Below, piece after piece: positions 9,184 through 17,605 of a stretch of 64,000 nt of DNA. The stretch covers positions 1 to 64,000 of the forward strand of contig JAXLRH010000009.1 in assembly GCA_046331245.1 (NCBI GenBank), given 5' to 3'. Within the stretch, counting starts at the first letter, position 1. Every line of letters begins with the position of its first letter. Made by a program: the position numbers and the translations under genes. A model generated the notes under the pieces. It searched no databases, was not told where the DNA came from, and saw only the letters and a list, made by a program, of their open reading frames with translations. Origin of the DNA: SSF14 sp046331245. Its GTDB lineage: Bacteria > Actinomycetota > Acidimicrobiia > Acidimicrobiales > Microtrichaceae.

Positions 9184-10476
9184 GTGAAGAAGACAACACT
9201 GCGCCGTCTCGGTGCCGGCGTCACCGCATGCCTGCTGATGGGCGGGTTCGTGGTCGGCCTCCCCGAGGCCAACGCCGCGATCGCCACCTACACCTGCACG
9301 GGCGCCACCAACGACGTCGCGGCGTACGACAACGGCCTGTTCGGCCCGTACAACTACCGCACCTCCGCCCAGCTGCTGTCCGACCTCGCGGGCACGGTGC
9401 CCAACTTCTCGGCCACCCCGGCGCTCGCCATCACGATCAACCCGACGACCCCCGCCGCGGTCGCCCCGGGCAACACCATCCTCAGCACCTTCGACTTCTC
9501 GGCCCAGCTGCCCCAGTCGCTGGTCACCGCCGCCGGCACCTTCGGCCTCACCTCGGTCACGGTGAAGAGCGCCACGTTCGGCGTCAACGTCACCAACGGC
9601 ACGCCGTCCCCCATCACCGGCAGCCTCGCGAACACCGTGGTGCCGCTCGTCGCCGGCGCCTCGGTCGGCAAGACCGTCAACGGCAGCACGACGCCCACCG
9701 TCGGCGCCGGCTCCGCCGTCCTGTTCAAGGCCGGCGCCGCCTCGCTCTCGGTCACGCTCAACGTCGACGTGCTGGTCACCCACATCTCGACGGTCTCGCT
9801 CAACTGCCTGCCGAACGACGTGACTCTGGCCGCCACCGCGATCGTCGGCGGTTCGACGACGACGGCCGCCCCGACCACCACGGCGGCGCCCACCACGACG
9901 ACCACCACCACCATCCCGGGCACGATCCCGACCACGACCACGACGACCACCACCATCCCGGCGACGACGTCGACGACCATGTCGACCACCACCACGACCG
10001 CAGCGCCGACCACCACGACCACGTCGACCACCACCACCACGGCGGCACCCACGACGACCACCGCGCCGACCACGACGACGACCACCGCGCCGACCACCCC
10101 CGGGGTCGACACGGTCGACGTGAAGATCACCGACGGCTACAGCTACGCCAACGGCGGCGCGGTGAGCGGCGCCGGCTTCACGGTCGGCTCGGACGCCTTC
10201 GGCATCAGCTCGATCTCCGGCTTCGGCACGCTGCCCGGCAAGAACGGCGGCACCGCCTCCGTCTCGGTCGACGTCAACCGCTTCCTGTGGTGGTCGTTCG
10301 GCTCGGTCAACGTCAACGACCCGGGCGCCGGCATCAACAGCCTCGACGCTCCGCTGATCTTCGCCCCGGCCCCGGCGGGCAGCGCCTCGGCCGCCTCGGT
10401 GAGCGCCGGCTGGTTCACCTTCGCCGACGGCTTCAAGACGTACACCATCTCCCTCACCGTCGGTGACAACGGCTGA
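9184..10476 (+). CDS. Secreted protein with a two-Cys beta-rich domain and long Thr/Pro linker
   Basis: The 430-residue product has a signal peptide (LRRLGAGVTACLLMGGFVVG, cleavage near ANA-AI), then a domain of about 190 residues framed by YTCTG and SLNCLPND. A Thr/Pro/Ala linker of about 85 residues and a C-terminal Gly/Ser-rich domain with aromatic residues (RFLWWSFGSV) follow. The first domain shares SLVTAAGTFGLTSVTVKSATF with the upstream gene, so the two are diverged tandem paralogues. GTG 9184 is fixed by GGAGG at 9172-9176 with 7-nt spacing. Thr linkers like this are often O-mannosylated in actinobacteria, which is inference here. Confidence 0.8.
   Translation: MKKTTLRRLGAGVTACLLMGGFVVGLPEANAAIATYTCTGATNDVAAYDNGLFGPYNYRTSAQLLSDLAGTVPNFSATPALAITINPTTPAAVAPGNTILSTFDFSAQLPQSLVTAAGTFGLTSVTVKSATFGVNVTNGTPSPITGSLANTVVPLVAGASVGKTVNGSTTPTVGAGSAVLFKAGAASLSVTLNVDVLVTHISTVSLNCLPNDVTLAATAIVGGSTTTAAPTTTAAPTTTTTTTIPGTIPTTTTTTTTIPATTSTTMSTTTTTAAPTTTTTSTTTTTAAPTTTTAPTTTTTTAPTTPGVDTVDVKITDGYSYANGGAVSGAGFTVGSDAFGISSISGFGTLPGKNGGTASVSVDVNRFLWWSFGSVNVNDPGAGINSLDAPLIFAPAPAGSASAASVSAGWFTFADGFKTYTISLTVGDNG
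9853..10100 (+). repeat. Low-complexity ACC/ACG tract encoding the Thr linker
   Basis: Nearly every codon is ACC or ACG, broken by GCG CCG and ATC CCG. It keeps the reading frame and encodes repeated APTTTT and TIPTTT units. The repeat is variable in unit length, so it is protein-driven and not a fixed DNA tandem repeat. Confidence 0.75.
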
Positions 10477-10690
10477 CGCCGTCCACCACTCGTTCGTCCG
10501 ATCCGGGGCGGTGTCCACTCGTGGGCGCCGCCCCCGTCGCGTGACGGGAGGGTCCGGTGCCGTTCGCTGAACCTGTGAGCGCTCTCGGGCGTGTGAGACT
10601 CCTGAGGACGACCGCCGAAATGAAAATCCCCCGAACCACGGTTGGTCGGTTTTGACCGATCACCGAGCGGCCAAGGAAGCTGGAACACCT

Positions 10691-11992
10691 ATGCAGACCC
10701 CGACCACTGGTACACGGCCCGACGGCCGACCGGCTCGACCCGGGCCCGACGATCCGCTCCGGATCGCGTACCTCACCTACCGGGGGAAGCCGCACGTGGG
10801 CGGCCAGGGCGTCTACACCCGTCACCTCACGAAGGCGCTCGTCGACCTGGGGCACCACGTCGAGGTGCTGTCCGGCCAGCCGTACCCGATCGTCGACGAG
10901 CGCGTCCCGCTCGTGAAGCTGCCGAGCCTCGACATCTACAACGACCACTTCCCGATGCGCATGCCGGGCCTGTGGGAGCTCAAGACGTGGATGGACTTCG
11001 CCGAGGTCACCGCGTTCAGCACCGGCACCTTCCCCGAGCCGCTGGCGTTCTCGCTCCGCGCCTGGGACCACCTGAAGCGTCGCACGTCGGAGTTCGACCT
11101 CGTGCAGGACAACCAGTGCCTCGGCTACGGCCTGCTCGCCATCGAGAAGTCGGGCCTGCCCGTGCTCGGCACGATCCACCACCCGATCACGGTGGATCGT
11201 CGCATCGAGATGGAGCACGCCGAGACGACCTACCAGAAGTACTCCAAGGCACGCTGGTACGCGTTCACCAAGATGCAGACCCGCGTGGCCAAGCGCCTCC
11301 GCCGCATCATCACGGTGTCGCAGAACAGCTACGACGACATCTGCCGCACCCACGACGTGTCGCCCGAGAAGCTGTTCGTCGTGCCCGTCGGCGTCGACCC
11401 GGACCTCTTCAAGCCGCTGCCCGGCGTGGAGCGCAAGCCGTACCAGATCATCTCCACCGCCTCCGCCGACGTCGCGATGAAGGGCCAGCGGTTCCTCCTC
11501 GAGGCGCTGGCGAAGCTGCGCACCGAGTATCCGGAGCTCAAGCTGGTGCTCATCGGCCGCCTCAAGGAGGGCTCGATGGCGCAGCGCACCATCGAGGAGC
11601 TCGGCCTCGGTGACGCCGTCGAGTTCGTGTCCGGCGTGACCGACGAGCGCATCGTCGAGCTGTACAACGAGTCGGCCTGCGCCGTGGTCCCCTCGCTCTA
11701 CGAGGGCTTCTCGCTCCCCGCGATCGAGGCCATGAGCTCGGGCTGCCCGCTCGTCGCCACCACCGGCGGCGCGCTGCCCGAGGTGACCGGCCCCGACGGT
11801 GAGACCTGCTACTCGGTCGCCCCGGCCGACAGCGACGCGCTGGCCGCCGGCATCCGCCGCGTCCTCGACGACCCCACCACGGCCACCCGCATCGGCGCCG
11901 CCGGACGCGAGCGGGTCATCACCCGCTGGAGCTGGCGCCACACGGCCGTCCGCACCGTCGAGCACTATCGTGCCCTGTTGGCCGAGAGCTGA
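10691..11992 (+). CDS. GT4-family glycosyltransferase
   Basis: The 433-residue protein has the GT-B fold hallmarks. The N-terminal donor-independent segment has GGQGVYTRHL, and the C-terminal half has VPVGVDPDLF, LVLIGR, and the nucleotide-sugar binding EGFSLPAIEAMSSGCPLVATTGGALPE motif in shortened parts. It transfers a sugar from a nucleotide sugar or lipid donor to an unknown acceptor in the cytoplasm. An upstream TTG at 10652 would add 13 residues. ATG 10691 with AAGGAAG upstream is preferred. It is the first gene of a cluster with two methyltransferases, an alpha/alpha-toroid protein and GtrA, suggesting an envelope glycolipid or polysaccharide. Confidence 0.88.
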   Translation: MQTPTTGTRPDGRPARPGPDDPLRIAYLTYRGKPHVGGQGVYTRHLTKALVDLGHHVEVLSGQPYPIVDERVPLVKLPSLDIYNDHFPMRMPGLWELKTWMDFAEVTAFSTGTFPEPLAFSLRAWDHLKRRTSEFDLVQDNQCLGYGLLAIEKSGLPVLGTIHHPITVDRRIEMEHAETTYQKYSKARWYAFTKMQTRVAKRLRRIITVSQNSYDDICRTHDVSPEKLFVVPVGVDPDLFKPLPGVERKPYQIISTASADVAMKGQRFLLEALAKLRTEYPELKLVLIGRLKEGSMAQRTIEELGLGDAVEFVSGVTDERIVELYNESACAVVPSLYEGFSLPAIEAMSSGCPLVATTGGALPEVTGPDGETCYSVAPADSDALAAGIRRVLDDPTTATRIGAAGRERVITRWSWRHTAVRTVEHYRALLAES

Positions 11993-12004
11993 GAGCGCCA
12001 CCAC

Positions 12005-12766
12005 ATGCTGACCGTCGACTACGACAAACTTGACCTGCAACCCGGCATGGTGATCCTCGACATGGGCTGCGGCGCCGGCCGCCACGCCTTCGAGTCGTTC
12101 CGCCGCGGCGCCCGCGTCGTCGCGCTGGACTACTCGTTCGACGAGCTCGCCGGGGTGCGCGACCTGCTGTGGGCCATGCGCGACGCCGGCGAGGTGCCCG
12201 AGAGCTACGAGGCCCAGGCCGTGCGCGGCGACGCCCTCTGCCTCCCGTTCGCCGACAACACGTTCGATCGCATCATCTGTTCCGAGGTCATGGAGCACCT
12301 GCAGGACGACACCGGCGCGATCGCCGAGCTCACCCGGGTGCTCAAGCCCGGCGGCATCATCGCCGTCACGGTGCCGGCCTGGCTGCCCGAGAAGATCTGC
12401 TGGACGCTTTCCGCCGAGTACCACGCGCCGCTCTCACCGGGCGGCCACGTGCGCATCTACACCGAGTCGCAGATCCGCGAGCGGATGGCGGGCGCCGGCC
12501 TCGAGCTCGGCGACTCGCACCGTGCCCACGCGCTGCACTCGCCCTACTGGTGGCTCCGCTGCGCGATCAGCCCCACCAACGACACGCACCCGATGGTGCG
12601 CAAGTACCACGACCTGCTCGTCTGGGACATGGTGAAGGCGCCGAAGGTGACACGGGTCGCCGAGCGCGTGCTCAACCCGATCATCGGCAAGAGCGTGGTG
12701 GTGTACGGCACCAAGCCCGCCCCGGCACGGGCCTCGGGCCGGAGGAGCGCCCGTGTGGCTGCGTGA
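12005..12766 (+). CDS. Class I SAM-dependent methyltransferase (Methyltransf_11 type)
   Basis: Motif I is ILDMGCGAGRHAFE, followed by acidic VVALDYS, motif II-like LPFADNTFDRIICSEVMEHL and post-motif LKPGGIIAVTVPAW, all in the first 120 of 253 residues. The substrate is unknown. It starts 12 nt after the glycosyltransferase and its end overlaps the next gene by 14 nt, so the three are co-transcribed and likely modify the same glycan or lipid. Confidence 0.88.
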   Translation: MLTVDYDKLDLQPGMVILDMGCGAGRHAFESFRRGARVVALDYSFDELAGVRDLLWAMRDAGEVPESYEAQAVRGDALCLPFADNTFDRIICSEVMEHLQDDTGAIAELTRVLKPGGIIAVTVPAWLPEKICWTLSAEYHAPLSPGGHVRIYTESQIRERMAGAGLELGDSHRAHALHSPYWWLRCAISPTNDTHPMVRKYHDLLVWDMVKAPKVTRVAERVLNPIIGKSVVVYGTKPAPARASGRRSARVAA

Positions 12767-13826
12767 CGTTCCCGAGATCGTCACCGCGGACGAGCTGGGC
12801 CTCACGGTCGACTACATCGCGTCCGTGCAGCTGCCCAGCGGCATGGTGCCCTGGTTCGACGGCGGACACGCCGACCCCTGGAACCACACCGAGGCGCTGA
12901 TGGCCCTGGCCCTCGGCGGCCGCATCGCCGAGGCCGAGCGGGGCTTCGACTGGCTGCGCTCGACGCAGCGCCCCGACGGCGCGTGGCACCAGTACTACAT
13001 CGGTGACGGCATCGAGCAGGACAAGCTGGACGCCAACGTCGTGGCCTACGTGGCCGCCGGCGTGTGGCACCACTGGCTGCTCACGGGCGACCGTGGCTTC
13101 CTCGAGACGATGTGGCCCACCGTCGACGCCGCCATCTCCTTCGTGCTCGACCTGCAGACGCCCCGCGGCGAGATCCTCTGGGCCCGCCACGCCGACGGCA
13201 CACCCTGGACGTTCGCCCTCCTCACGGGGTCGTCGTCGATCTGCCACAGCCTGCGCTGCGCGATCGCCATCGCCGAGGTGCTCGGCCACAACCGGCCCGA
13301 CTGGGAGCTGAGCGCCGCCCGCCTGGCCCAGGTCATCCGCGACGAGCCCGATGCGTTCGCCCCCAAGCACCGCTGGGCGATGGACTGGTACTACCCGGTG
13401 CTCGCCGGAGTGATCACCGGCGAGGCCGGCCGCCAGCGACTGGCCGAGCGTCGTGACGCGTTCGTGATGGACGGCAAGGGCGTGCGCTGCGTGTCCGACC
13501 GCCCGTGGGTCACCGCGGCGGAGACGTGCGAGTGCATGATGGCGATGCTCGCCGTCGGCGAGACCGAGGCGGCCCGGGATCTCTTCGCCTGGGCGCAGAA
13601 GCACCGCGAGGACGACGGTCGCTACTGGACGGGCATCGTGTACCCCGACGAGGTGCACTTCCCCGGAGGCGAGCAGTCCACCTACACGGCGGCCGCCATC
13701 ATCCTCGGCGCCGACGCGCTCGCCGGCGGCAGCCCGGCGTCGCACCTGTTCGTCGACCACGACGAGCTGCCACAGCTCATCGACACCCACACCGACGACG
13801 CCGTCTCCGAGCGCCGGGGCGACTGA
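12753..13826 (+). CDS. Alpha/alpha-toroid protein (prenyltransferase or glycosidase-like)
   Basis: The 357-residue protein is built of helical repeats with WFDGGHADPWNHTEALMALAL, WLRSTQRPDGAW and a Trp/His-rich core. The repeat W-x-x-x-Q-x-P-D-G-A-W is shared by prenyltransferase/squalene-cyclase toroids and by GH15-like six-hairpin enzymes. I cannot tell which reaction it performs. GTG 12753 is fixed by GGAGG at 12741-12745 with 7-nt spacing, inside the methyltransferase 3' end. No signal peptide is seen, so it acts in the cytoplasm. Confidence 0.75.
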   Translation: MWLRDVPEIVTADELGLTVDYIASVQLPSGMVPWFDGGHADPWNHTEALMALALGGRIAEAERGFDWLRSTQRPDGAWHQYYIGDGIEQDKLDANVVAYVAAGVWHHWLLTGDRGFLETMWPTVDAAISFVLDLQTPRGEILWARHADGTPWTFALLTGSSSICHSLRCAIAIAEVLGHNRPDWELSAARLAQVIRDEPDAFAPKHRWAMDWYYPVLAGVITGEAGRQRLAERRDAFVMDGKGVRCVSDRPWVTAAETCECMMAMLAVGETEAARDLFAWAQKHREDDGRYWTGIVYPDEVHFPGGEQSTYTAAAIILGADALAGGSPASHLFVDHDELPQLIDTHTDDAVSERRGD

Positions 13827-13829
13827 ACC

Positions 13830-14240
13830 GTGTCCGCGGCCTGCCGACGCCTGGTGCTCGCGGCCGTCGGCGCCGCGCTGTTCACGCTGGGCGCCCTGGC
13901 GCTCATCGAGCCGGTCGCCGGCGCCTCCGGCTCGGCCAGCGCGCCCACGACCACCGTCGTGCCGCTCACCGCACCGGTGCAGCAGAAGCCGTCCATCATC
14001 CCGCTGCCCAACTCCGGGAGCGAGCCGGTGGAGCAGGGCGACCCGGGCAGCGCCACGCAGTACGCCGTGCTCTTCGGCACCATGGCCGGCATGGTGCTGA
14101 TCGCGTTGCTCGTGCGACGCGAGTCGCGCCGCAAGGCGGCCAACCGCACGCCCAAGCCCGGGCCGACGACCCCGTCAGAAGCGGCGGGCGTCGGGAGCGT
14201 GGACGAGGCCGTTGGCGACACGCTCCAGCACTCGGAGTGA
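13830..14240 (+). CDS. Small membrane protein with N-terminal signal/anchor and C-terminal helix
   Basis: The 136-residue product has a hydrophobic N-terminus (LVLAAVGAALFTLGALAL), a Thr/Pro stretch, then a second hydrophobic helix AVLFGTMAGMVLIALLV followed by RRESRRK. The layout predicts an extracytoplasmic loop with both ends inside. It starts 3 nt after the toroid gene. The last 66 nt overlap the methyltransferase gene on the other strand. I recognise no family. Confidence 0.65.
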   Translation: MSAACRRLVLAAVGAALFTLGALALIEPVAGASGSASAPTTTVVPLTAPVQQKPSIIPLPNSGSEPVEQGDPGSATQYAVLFGTMAGMVLIALLVRRESRRKAANRTPKPGPTTPSEAAGVGSVDEAVGDTLQHSE

Positions 14241-14855
14241 TCCGCAGGCCGACACCTCGGTGAAGTTGCCCGAGGCCAGGGCCCGCTCGTAGATCTCGAA
14301 CGGCGGTCGCCCGCCGTCGGCCGGGTCGGGGAACACGTCGTGGATCGCGAGCAGACCGTTGGGGGCGACGAAGGGGGTCCACCGCTCGTAGTCCCGGTGC
14401 GCCGGCTCGGCGCCGTGCCCGCCGTCGATGAAGAGGAGCGCCAACGGCGTGGTCCAGAAGCGCCCCAGCGTGGGCGAGTCGGCCACCGTGGCGATGACGT
14501 TCGCCTCGAGCCCGGCGTCGAAGATCGTGCGGCGGAACAGCGGCAACGTGTCCATGCGACCGACGGCGGGGTCGACCAGATCGGGCTCGTGCCACTCCCA
14601 GCCCGCCTGGTTCTCCTCCGAACCCCGGTGGTGGTCGACGGCGAACAGGACCACGTCGTGCGCCTGCGCCGCAGCGCCCAGGTACACCGCCGACTTCCCG
14701 CAGTAGCTGCCGATCTCGAGGAACGGGGCGCCCGGCACCCTCGCGCCGGCATCGGCGCCGGCGGCGAAGAGGGCGAGGCCCTCGTCGGGAGGCATGAACC
14801 CACGCGCCGCCTCCGCTGCGGCGCGCATCGTCGGATCCATCTCGACCGCCACCAT
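14175..14855 (-). CDS. Class I SAM-dependent methyltransferase (Methyltransf_24/CmcI-like)
   Basis: The 226-residue protein contains FLEIGSYCGKSAVYLG (SAM-binding loop), ALLFIDGGHGAEPAHRDYERW and LLAIHDVFPDP, the pattern of the TylF/CmcI/Methyltransf_24 group, with metal ligands expected in the IDGGH and HDVF segments. Its acceptor is unknown. Its start overlaps the GtrA stop by one base (TGATG), so it forms an operon with GtrA. The 3' end overlaps the opposing small membrane gene by 66 nt. Confidence 0.82.
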   Translation of the reverse strand: MVAVEMDPTMRAAAEAARGFMPPDEGLALFAAGADAGARVPGAPFLEIGSYCGKSAVYLGAAAQAHDVVLFAVDHHRGSEENQAGWEWHEPDLVDPAVGRMDTLPLFRRTIFDAGLEANVIATVADSPTLGRFWTTPLALLFIDGGHGAEPAHRDYERWTPFVAPNGLLAIHDVFPDPADGGRPPFEIYERALASGNFTEVSACGSLRVLERVANGLVHAPDARRF

Positions 14856-15391
14856 CAGATCGGGAACTCGCGGTGCAGGTCGTCGAGCAGTTCCGCCGGG
14901 GGCTCCTCGCCGTGGTGCGTCACCTTGAACAGCCAGCGGTCGAGCAGCAGGTAGCGGCCGACCCACACGATGCCGAAGCCCGTGAGCTGGGCGAGGAACA
15001 CCGCGGCGATGACCGTGAGGCTGTCCTGCTCGAGGTTGCGCACCAGGTGCTCCACCCAGAGGGTGAGCAGCGTCGACAGGGCGACGCCCAGCATGGCGGC
15101 GACCCAGAACACCAGGATCTGCATGCGCAGGCGGTCCTTCGTCGAGTCGCGCCACACCCAGGCACGGTTCGCGAGGAAGTTGGGACCCGTGAGGATGGCC
15201 GCCGTGAGCAACGAGGCCTTGGTGAACGCCCCGCTGTCGTCCTTGCCGGCGTGGAAGACGAAGTGCGCGAGTAGCTGCAGCATGATCTGGCCGACGGGGA
15301 CGAAGACCACTGAGATGCCGGCGTAGCGGAGCTGCTTGCGGCCTTCCTCGCTGCGGGCGTGTTCGAGCAGGGCGCCCGGCGAAAGTTTCAC
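14855..15391 (-). CDS. GtrA-family membrane protein
   Basis: The 178-residue protein has four hydrophobic segments and the family pattern LRYAGISVVFVPVGQIMLQLL, FLANRAWVWRDSTKDR and VGRYLLLDRWLF. GtrA proteins are thought to flip polyprenyl-linked sugars or act with glycosyltransferases in wall polysaccharide synthesis. GTG 15391 is chosen because TACTGT lies 7 nt upstream, giving a leaderless message. An upstream ATG at 15463 would add a non-conserved Arg/Pro/Gly-rich stretch. Linked to the methyltransferase downstream. Confidence 0.82.
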   Translation of the reverse strand: MKLSPGALLEHARSEEGRKQLRYAGISVVFVPVGQIMLQLLAHFVFHAGKDDSGAFTKASLLTAAILTGPNFLANRAWVWRDSTKDRLRMQILVFWVAAMLGVALSTLLTLWVEHLVRNLEQDSLTVIAAVFLAQLTGFGIVWVGRYLLLDRWLFKVTHHGEEPPAELLDDLHREFPI

Positions 15392-15398
15392 GCCGCAG

Positions 15399-15404
15399 AC
15401 AGTA
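15399..15404 (-). promoter_or_regulatory. -10 hexamer TACTGT, leaderless GtrA transcript
   Basis: On the minus strand TACTGT, 7 nt, GTG 15391. The spacing matches that seen at the other leaderless starts of the window and decides the start codon of the GtrA gene. Confidence 0.5.
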
Positions 15405-15461
15405 CCGGGCCGGACGCCCGGGCCTCTATTCACGGTCGTGGGGGCTGACAGAATGCGCCCC

Positions 15462-16319
15462 ATGGATCAGGCAGCCGTCGACGCCCTCATCACCCTCTTG
15501 GACCTCGAGCCGATCGAGGTGAACATCTTCCGGGGCCAGAGCCCCGACGAGGACCGCCAGCGAGTGTTCGGCGGGCAGGTGGCCGGGCAGGCGCTCGTCG
15601 CCGCCTCGCGCACGGTCGAGGACATGGCGGTGCACTCGCTCCACGCCTACTTCCTCTTCGCCGGAGACCCCACCACGCCGATCCTCTACGAGGTCGATCG
15701 CATCCGCGACTCCCGCAGCTTCGTCACCCGCCGGGTCCGCGCCATCCAGCACGGTCGCCCCATCTTCGGGCTGACGGCGTCGTTCCAACGGGCGGAGGAG
15801 GGCTTCGACCACCAGATGTCGATGCCGCCCGATCTCCCCGACCCCGAGTCCCTCCCCGACTTCCGCACCCGGATGGCGCCGTGGAAGGACAAGCTCGGGC
15901 CCTGGTACGACCGGCCGCGGGCCATCGACACGCGCTACTGCGACTGGCACTCGCCCGACGACAAGACGCCGGGCCCGTTCTTCGAGAACGTGTGGTTCCG
16001 CGCCAACGGCGACCTCCCCGACGATCCGGTGCTGCACCAGTGCATCGTCACCTACGCCTCCGACATGACCGTGCTCGACACCTCGCTGCGGCCGCACGGC
16101 GGCAGCGGCGTCGGCGACGTCTTCATGGCCAGCCTCGACCATGCGATGTGGTTCCACCGTCCCTTCCGTGCCGACACCTGGTTGCTGTACGCCCAGGACA
16201 CGCCGTCGGCGTCGGGCGGCCGCGGGCTGGGGCGGGGCCTGATCTACACGGCGGAGGGCGTGCTGGTCGCCTCCGTGGTGCAGGAGGGCGTGATCCGTCC
16301 GGCGCGCTGGGCGAGATGA
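15462..16319 (+). CDS. tesB: Acyl-CoA thioesterase II (TesB)
   Basis: The 285-residue protein has the double-hotdog TesB layout: N-terminal FRGQSPDEDRQRVFGGQVAGQAL, middle SRSFVTRRVRAIQHG, C-terminal DHAMWFHRPFRADTWLLY and GRGLGRGLIYT. The Asp, Gln and Thr active-site positions of the family fall in SLDHAMWFH, VFGGQVAGQ and DMTVLDTSL. It hydrolyses medium to long acyl-CoA in the cytoplasm. ATG 15462 gives the conserved start; ATG 15453 in frame is possible. The stop overlaps the next gene as ATGA. Confidence 0.9.
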   Translation: MDQAAVDALITLLDLEPIEVNIFRGQSPDEDRQRVFGGQVAGQALVAASRTVEDMAVHSLHAYFLFAGDPTTPILYEVDRIRDSRSFVTRRVRAIQHGRPIFGLTASFQRAEEGFDHQMSMPPDLPDPESLPDFRTRMAPWKDKLGPWYDRPRAIDTRYCDWHSPDDKTPGPFFENVWFRANGDLPDDPVLHQCIVTYASDMTVLDTSLRPHGGSGVGDVFMASLDHAMWFHRPFRADTWLLYAQDTPSASGGRGLGRGLIYTAEGVLVASVVQEGVIRPARWAR

Positions 16320-17602
16320 GAACTGCGCGGGTCGGCCTCGTCACCATCCTGACGGCGACGCTGCTCGTCGGCGCCGCCTGCGCGAACGACGGAACGGACG
16401 ACAAGGGGCGCTCCGCCGCCACGACGTCCGCGCCCCTCTCGTCGACGTCCCGCTCGACCACGGCTGCCGGTTCGAGCGCGCCCGCACCGACCGCACCCCT
16501 CGCGACCGTCCCGCTTGCCTCGGCACGCGTCCGCCTGCGAGAGGTGGCCACCGTCGACTCGCCGACGGCGATCGTGGCGCGGGCGTCGAGCTCGGATCTG
16601 TACGTCGCCGAACGCCCCGGCGTGATCCGGCGCCTGCGCCGCACCGGAGCCACGTTCGATCCCGATCCCACGCCGGTGCTCGACATCGGCGGTGACGTCC
16701 GCGATCTCAGCAGCGAACGTGGGCTCCTCGGCCTGGCGTTCTCCCCCGACGGTGGCACGCTCTACGTGAGCTACACCGACGGCGACGACGACGGTGCGAG
16801 CGTCATCGCCCGCTACTCGATGCGCGGCGCCGTGGCCGACCCCGCGTCGCGCACCGAGGTGCTCCGGCTGGCCCAGCCGTTCGCGAACCACAACGGCGGC
16901 AACATCGGGTTCGGGCCCGACGGCTTCCTGTACGTCGGGTTCGGCGACGGAGGTAGTCAGGACGACCCGTCCGGCAACGGACAGAACCCCGGCGTGCTCC
17001 TGGGCAAGATGCTCCGCATCGACCCGACCGACCCGCCGGCCGGCGCCGGGTACGCCGTGCCCGCCGACAATCCCTTCGTCGCCACCGCCGGCGCCCGACC
17101 CGAGATCTGGCTCACCGGCGTGCGCAACCCGTGGCGCTTCAGCTTCGACCGCGTCACCGGCGACCTGTGGATCGGCGACGTGGGCGGCGCCGAGTGGGAG
17201 GAGGTCGACGTGCTCCCGACGGCGACCGGTCGCGGCCGGGGCGCGAACCTCGGCTGGCACCTCCGCGAGGGGAAGCACGACACCGACGAGCGAGGGCCTC
17301 GTCCCGCCGGCCTCGTCGAGCCCGTCTTCGAGTACAGCCACGACGAGGGTAGCGCGATCACCGGTGGCTTCGTCTACCGCGGCGCGTCGCTGCCCGGACT
17401 CACCGGCGCGTACCTCTTCTCCGACTTCTCGGCAGCCACCCTGCGGGCCCTCCGCGTGGAGGACGGCCGCGTCACCGAGCAGGCGACGATCCCGACGACC
17501 GGAGCGACGATGGAGCAGGTGTCGACGTTCGGCGAGGGGCCGGATGGCGAGATCTACATCGGCAACCTCAGCGGCGGAATCCTGCGGATCGAACCCGCCT
17601 GA
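16316..17602 (+). CDS. Lipoprotein PQQ-type sugar dehydrogenase (GSDH family)
   Basis: The 428-residue product has a lipoprotein signal (lipobox LVGAAC), a Ser/Thr/Pro linker to about residue 65, then a six-bladed propeller of the glucose/sorbosone dehydrogenase family: ERGLLGLAFSPD, FANHNGGNIGFGPDGFLYVGFGDGG, EIWLTGVRNPWRFSFD, IGDVGGAEWEEVD. The His in ANHNGG and the Arg in RNPWRF correspond to catalytic and PQQ-contact residues in soluble glucose dehydrogenase. It would oxidise an aldose at the membrane surface. The overlap with tesB (ATGA) is probably only compact packing. Confidence 0.88.
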   Translation: MRTARVGLVTILTATLLVGAACANDGTDDKGRSAATTSAPLSSTSRSTTAAGSSAPAPTAPLATVPLASARVRLREVATVDSPTAIVARASSSDLYVAERPGVIRRLRRTGATFDPDPTPVLDIGGDVRDLSSERGLLGLAFSPDGGTLYVSYTDGDDDGASVIARYSMRGAVADPASRTEVLRLAQPFANHNGGNIGFGPDGFLYVGFGDGGSQDDPSGNGQNPGVLLGKMLRIDPTDPPAGAGYAVPADNPFVATAGARPEIWLTGVRNPWRFSFDRVTGDLWIGDVGGAEWEEVDVLPTATGRGRGANLGWHLREGKHDTDERGPRPAGLVEPVFEYSHDEGSAITGGFVYRGASLPGLTGAYLFSDFSAATLRALRVEDGRVTEQATIPTTGATMEQVSTFGEGPDGEIYIGNLSGGILRIEPA

Positions 17603-17605
17603 GCG

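Noticed and set aside
9853..10100. ACC/ACG tract as a mobile or tandem DNA repeat
   Set aside because: The tract stays in frame, varies in unit length and encodes a Thr/Pro linker.
7129..10518. A very long open frame on the minus strand (over 1100 codons) opposite the two secreted-protein genes
   Set aside because: Its translation is dominated by Gly/Arg/Asp repeats, typical of an antisense frame in high-GC DNA. The plus strand has signal peptides, ribosome sites and a terminator at the right places.
10496..10660. Intergenic region before the GT4 gene as a riboswitch
   Set aside because: There are only short weak stems (for example TCGGT/ACCGA), and no match to a known riboswitch core was seen by eye.
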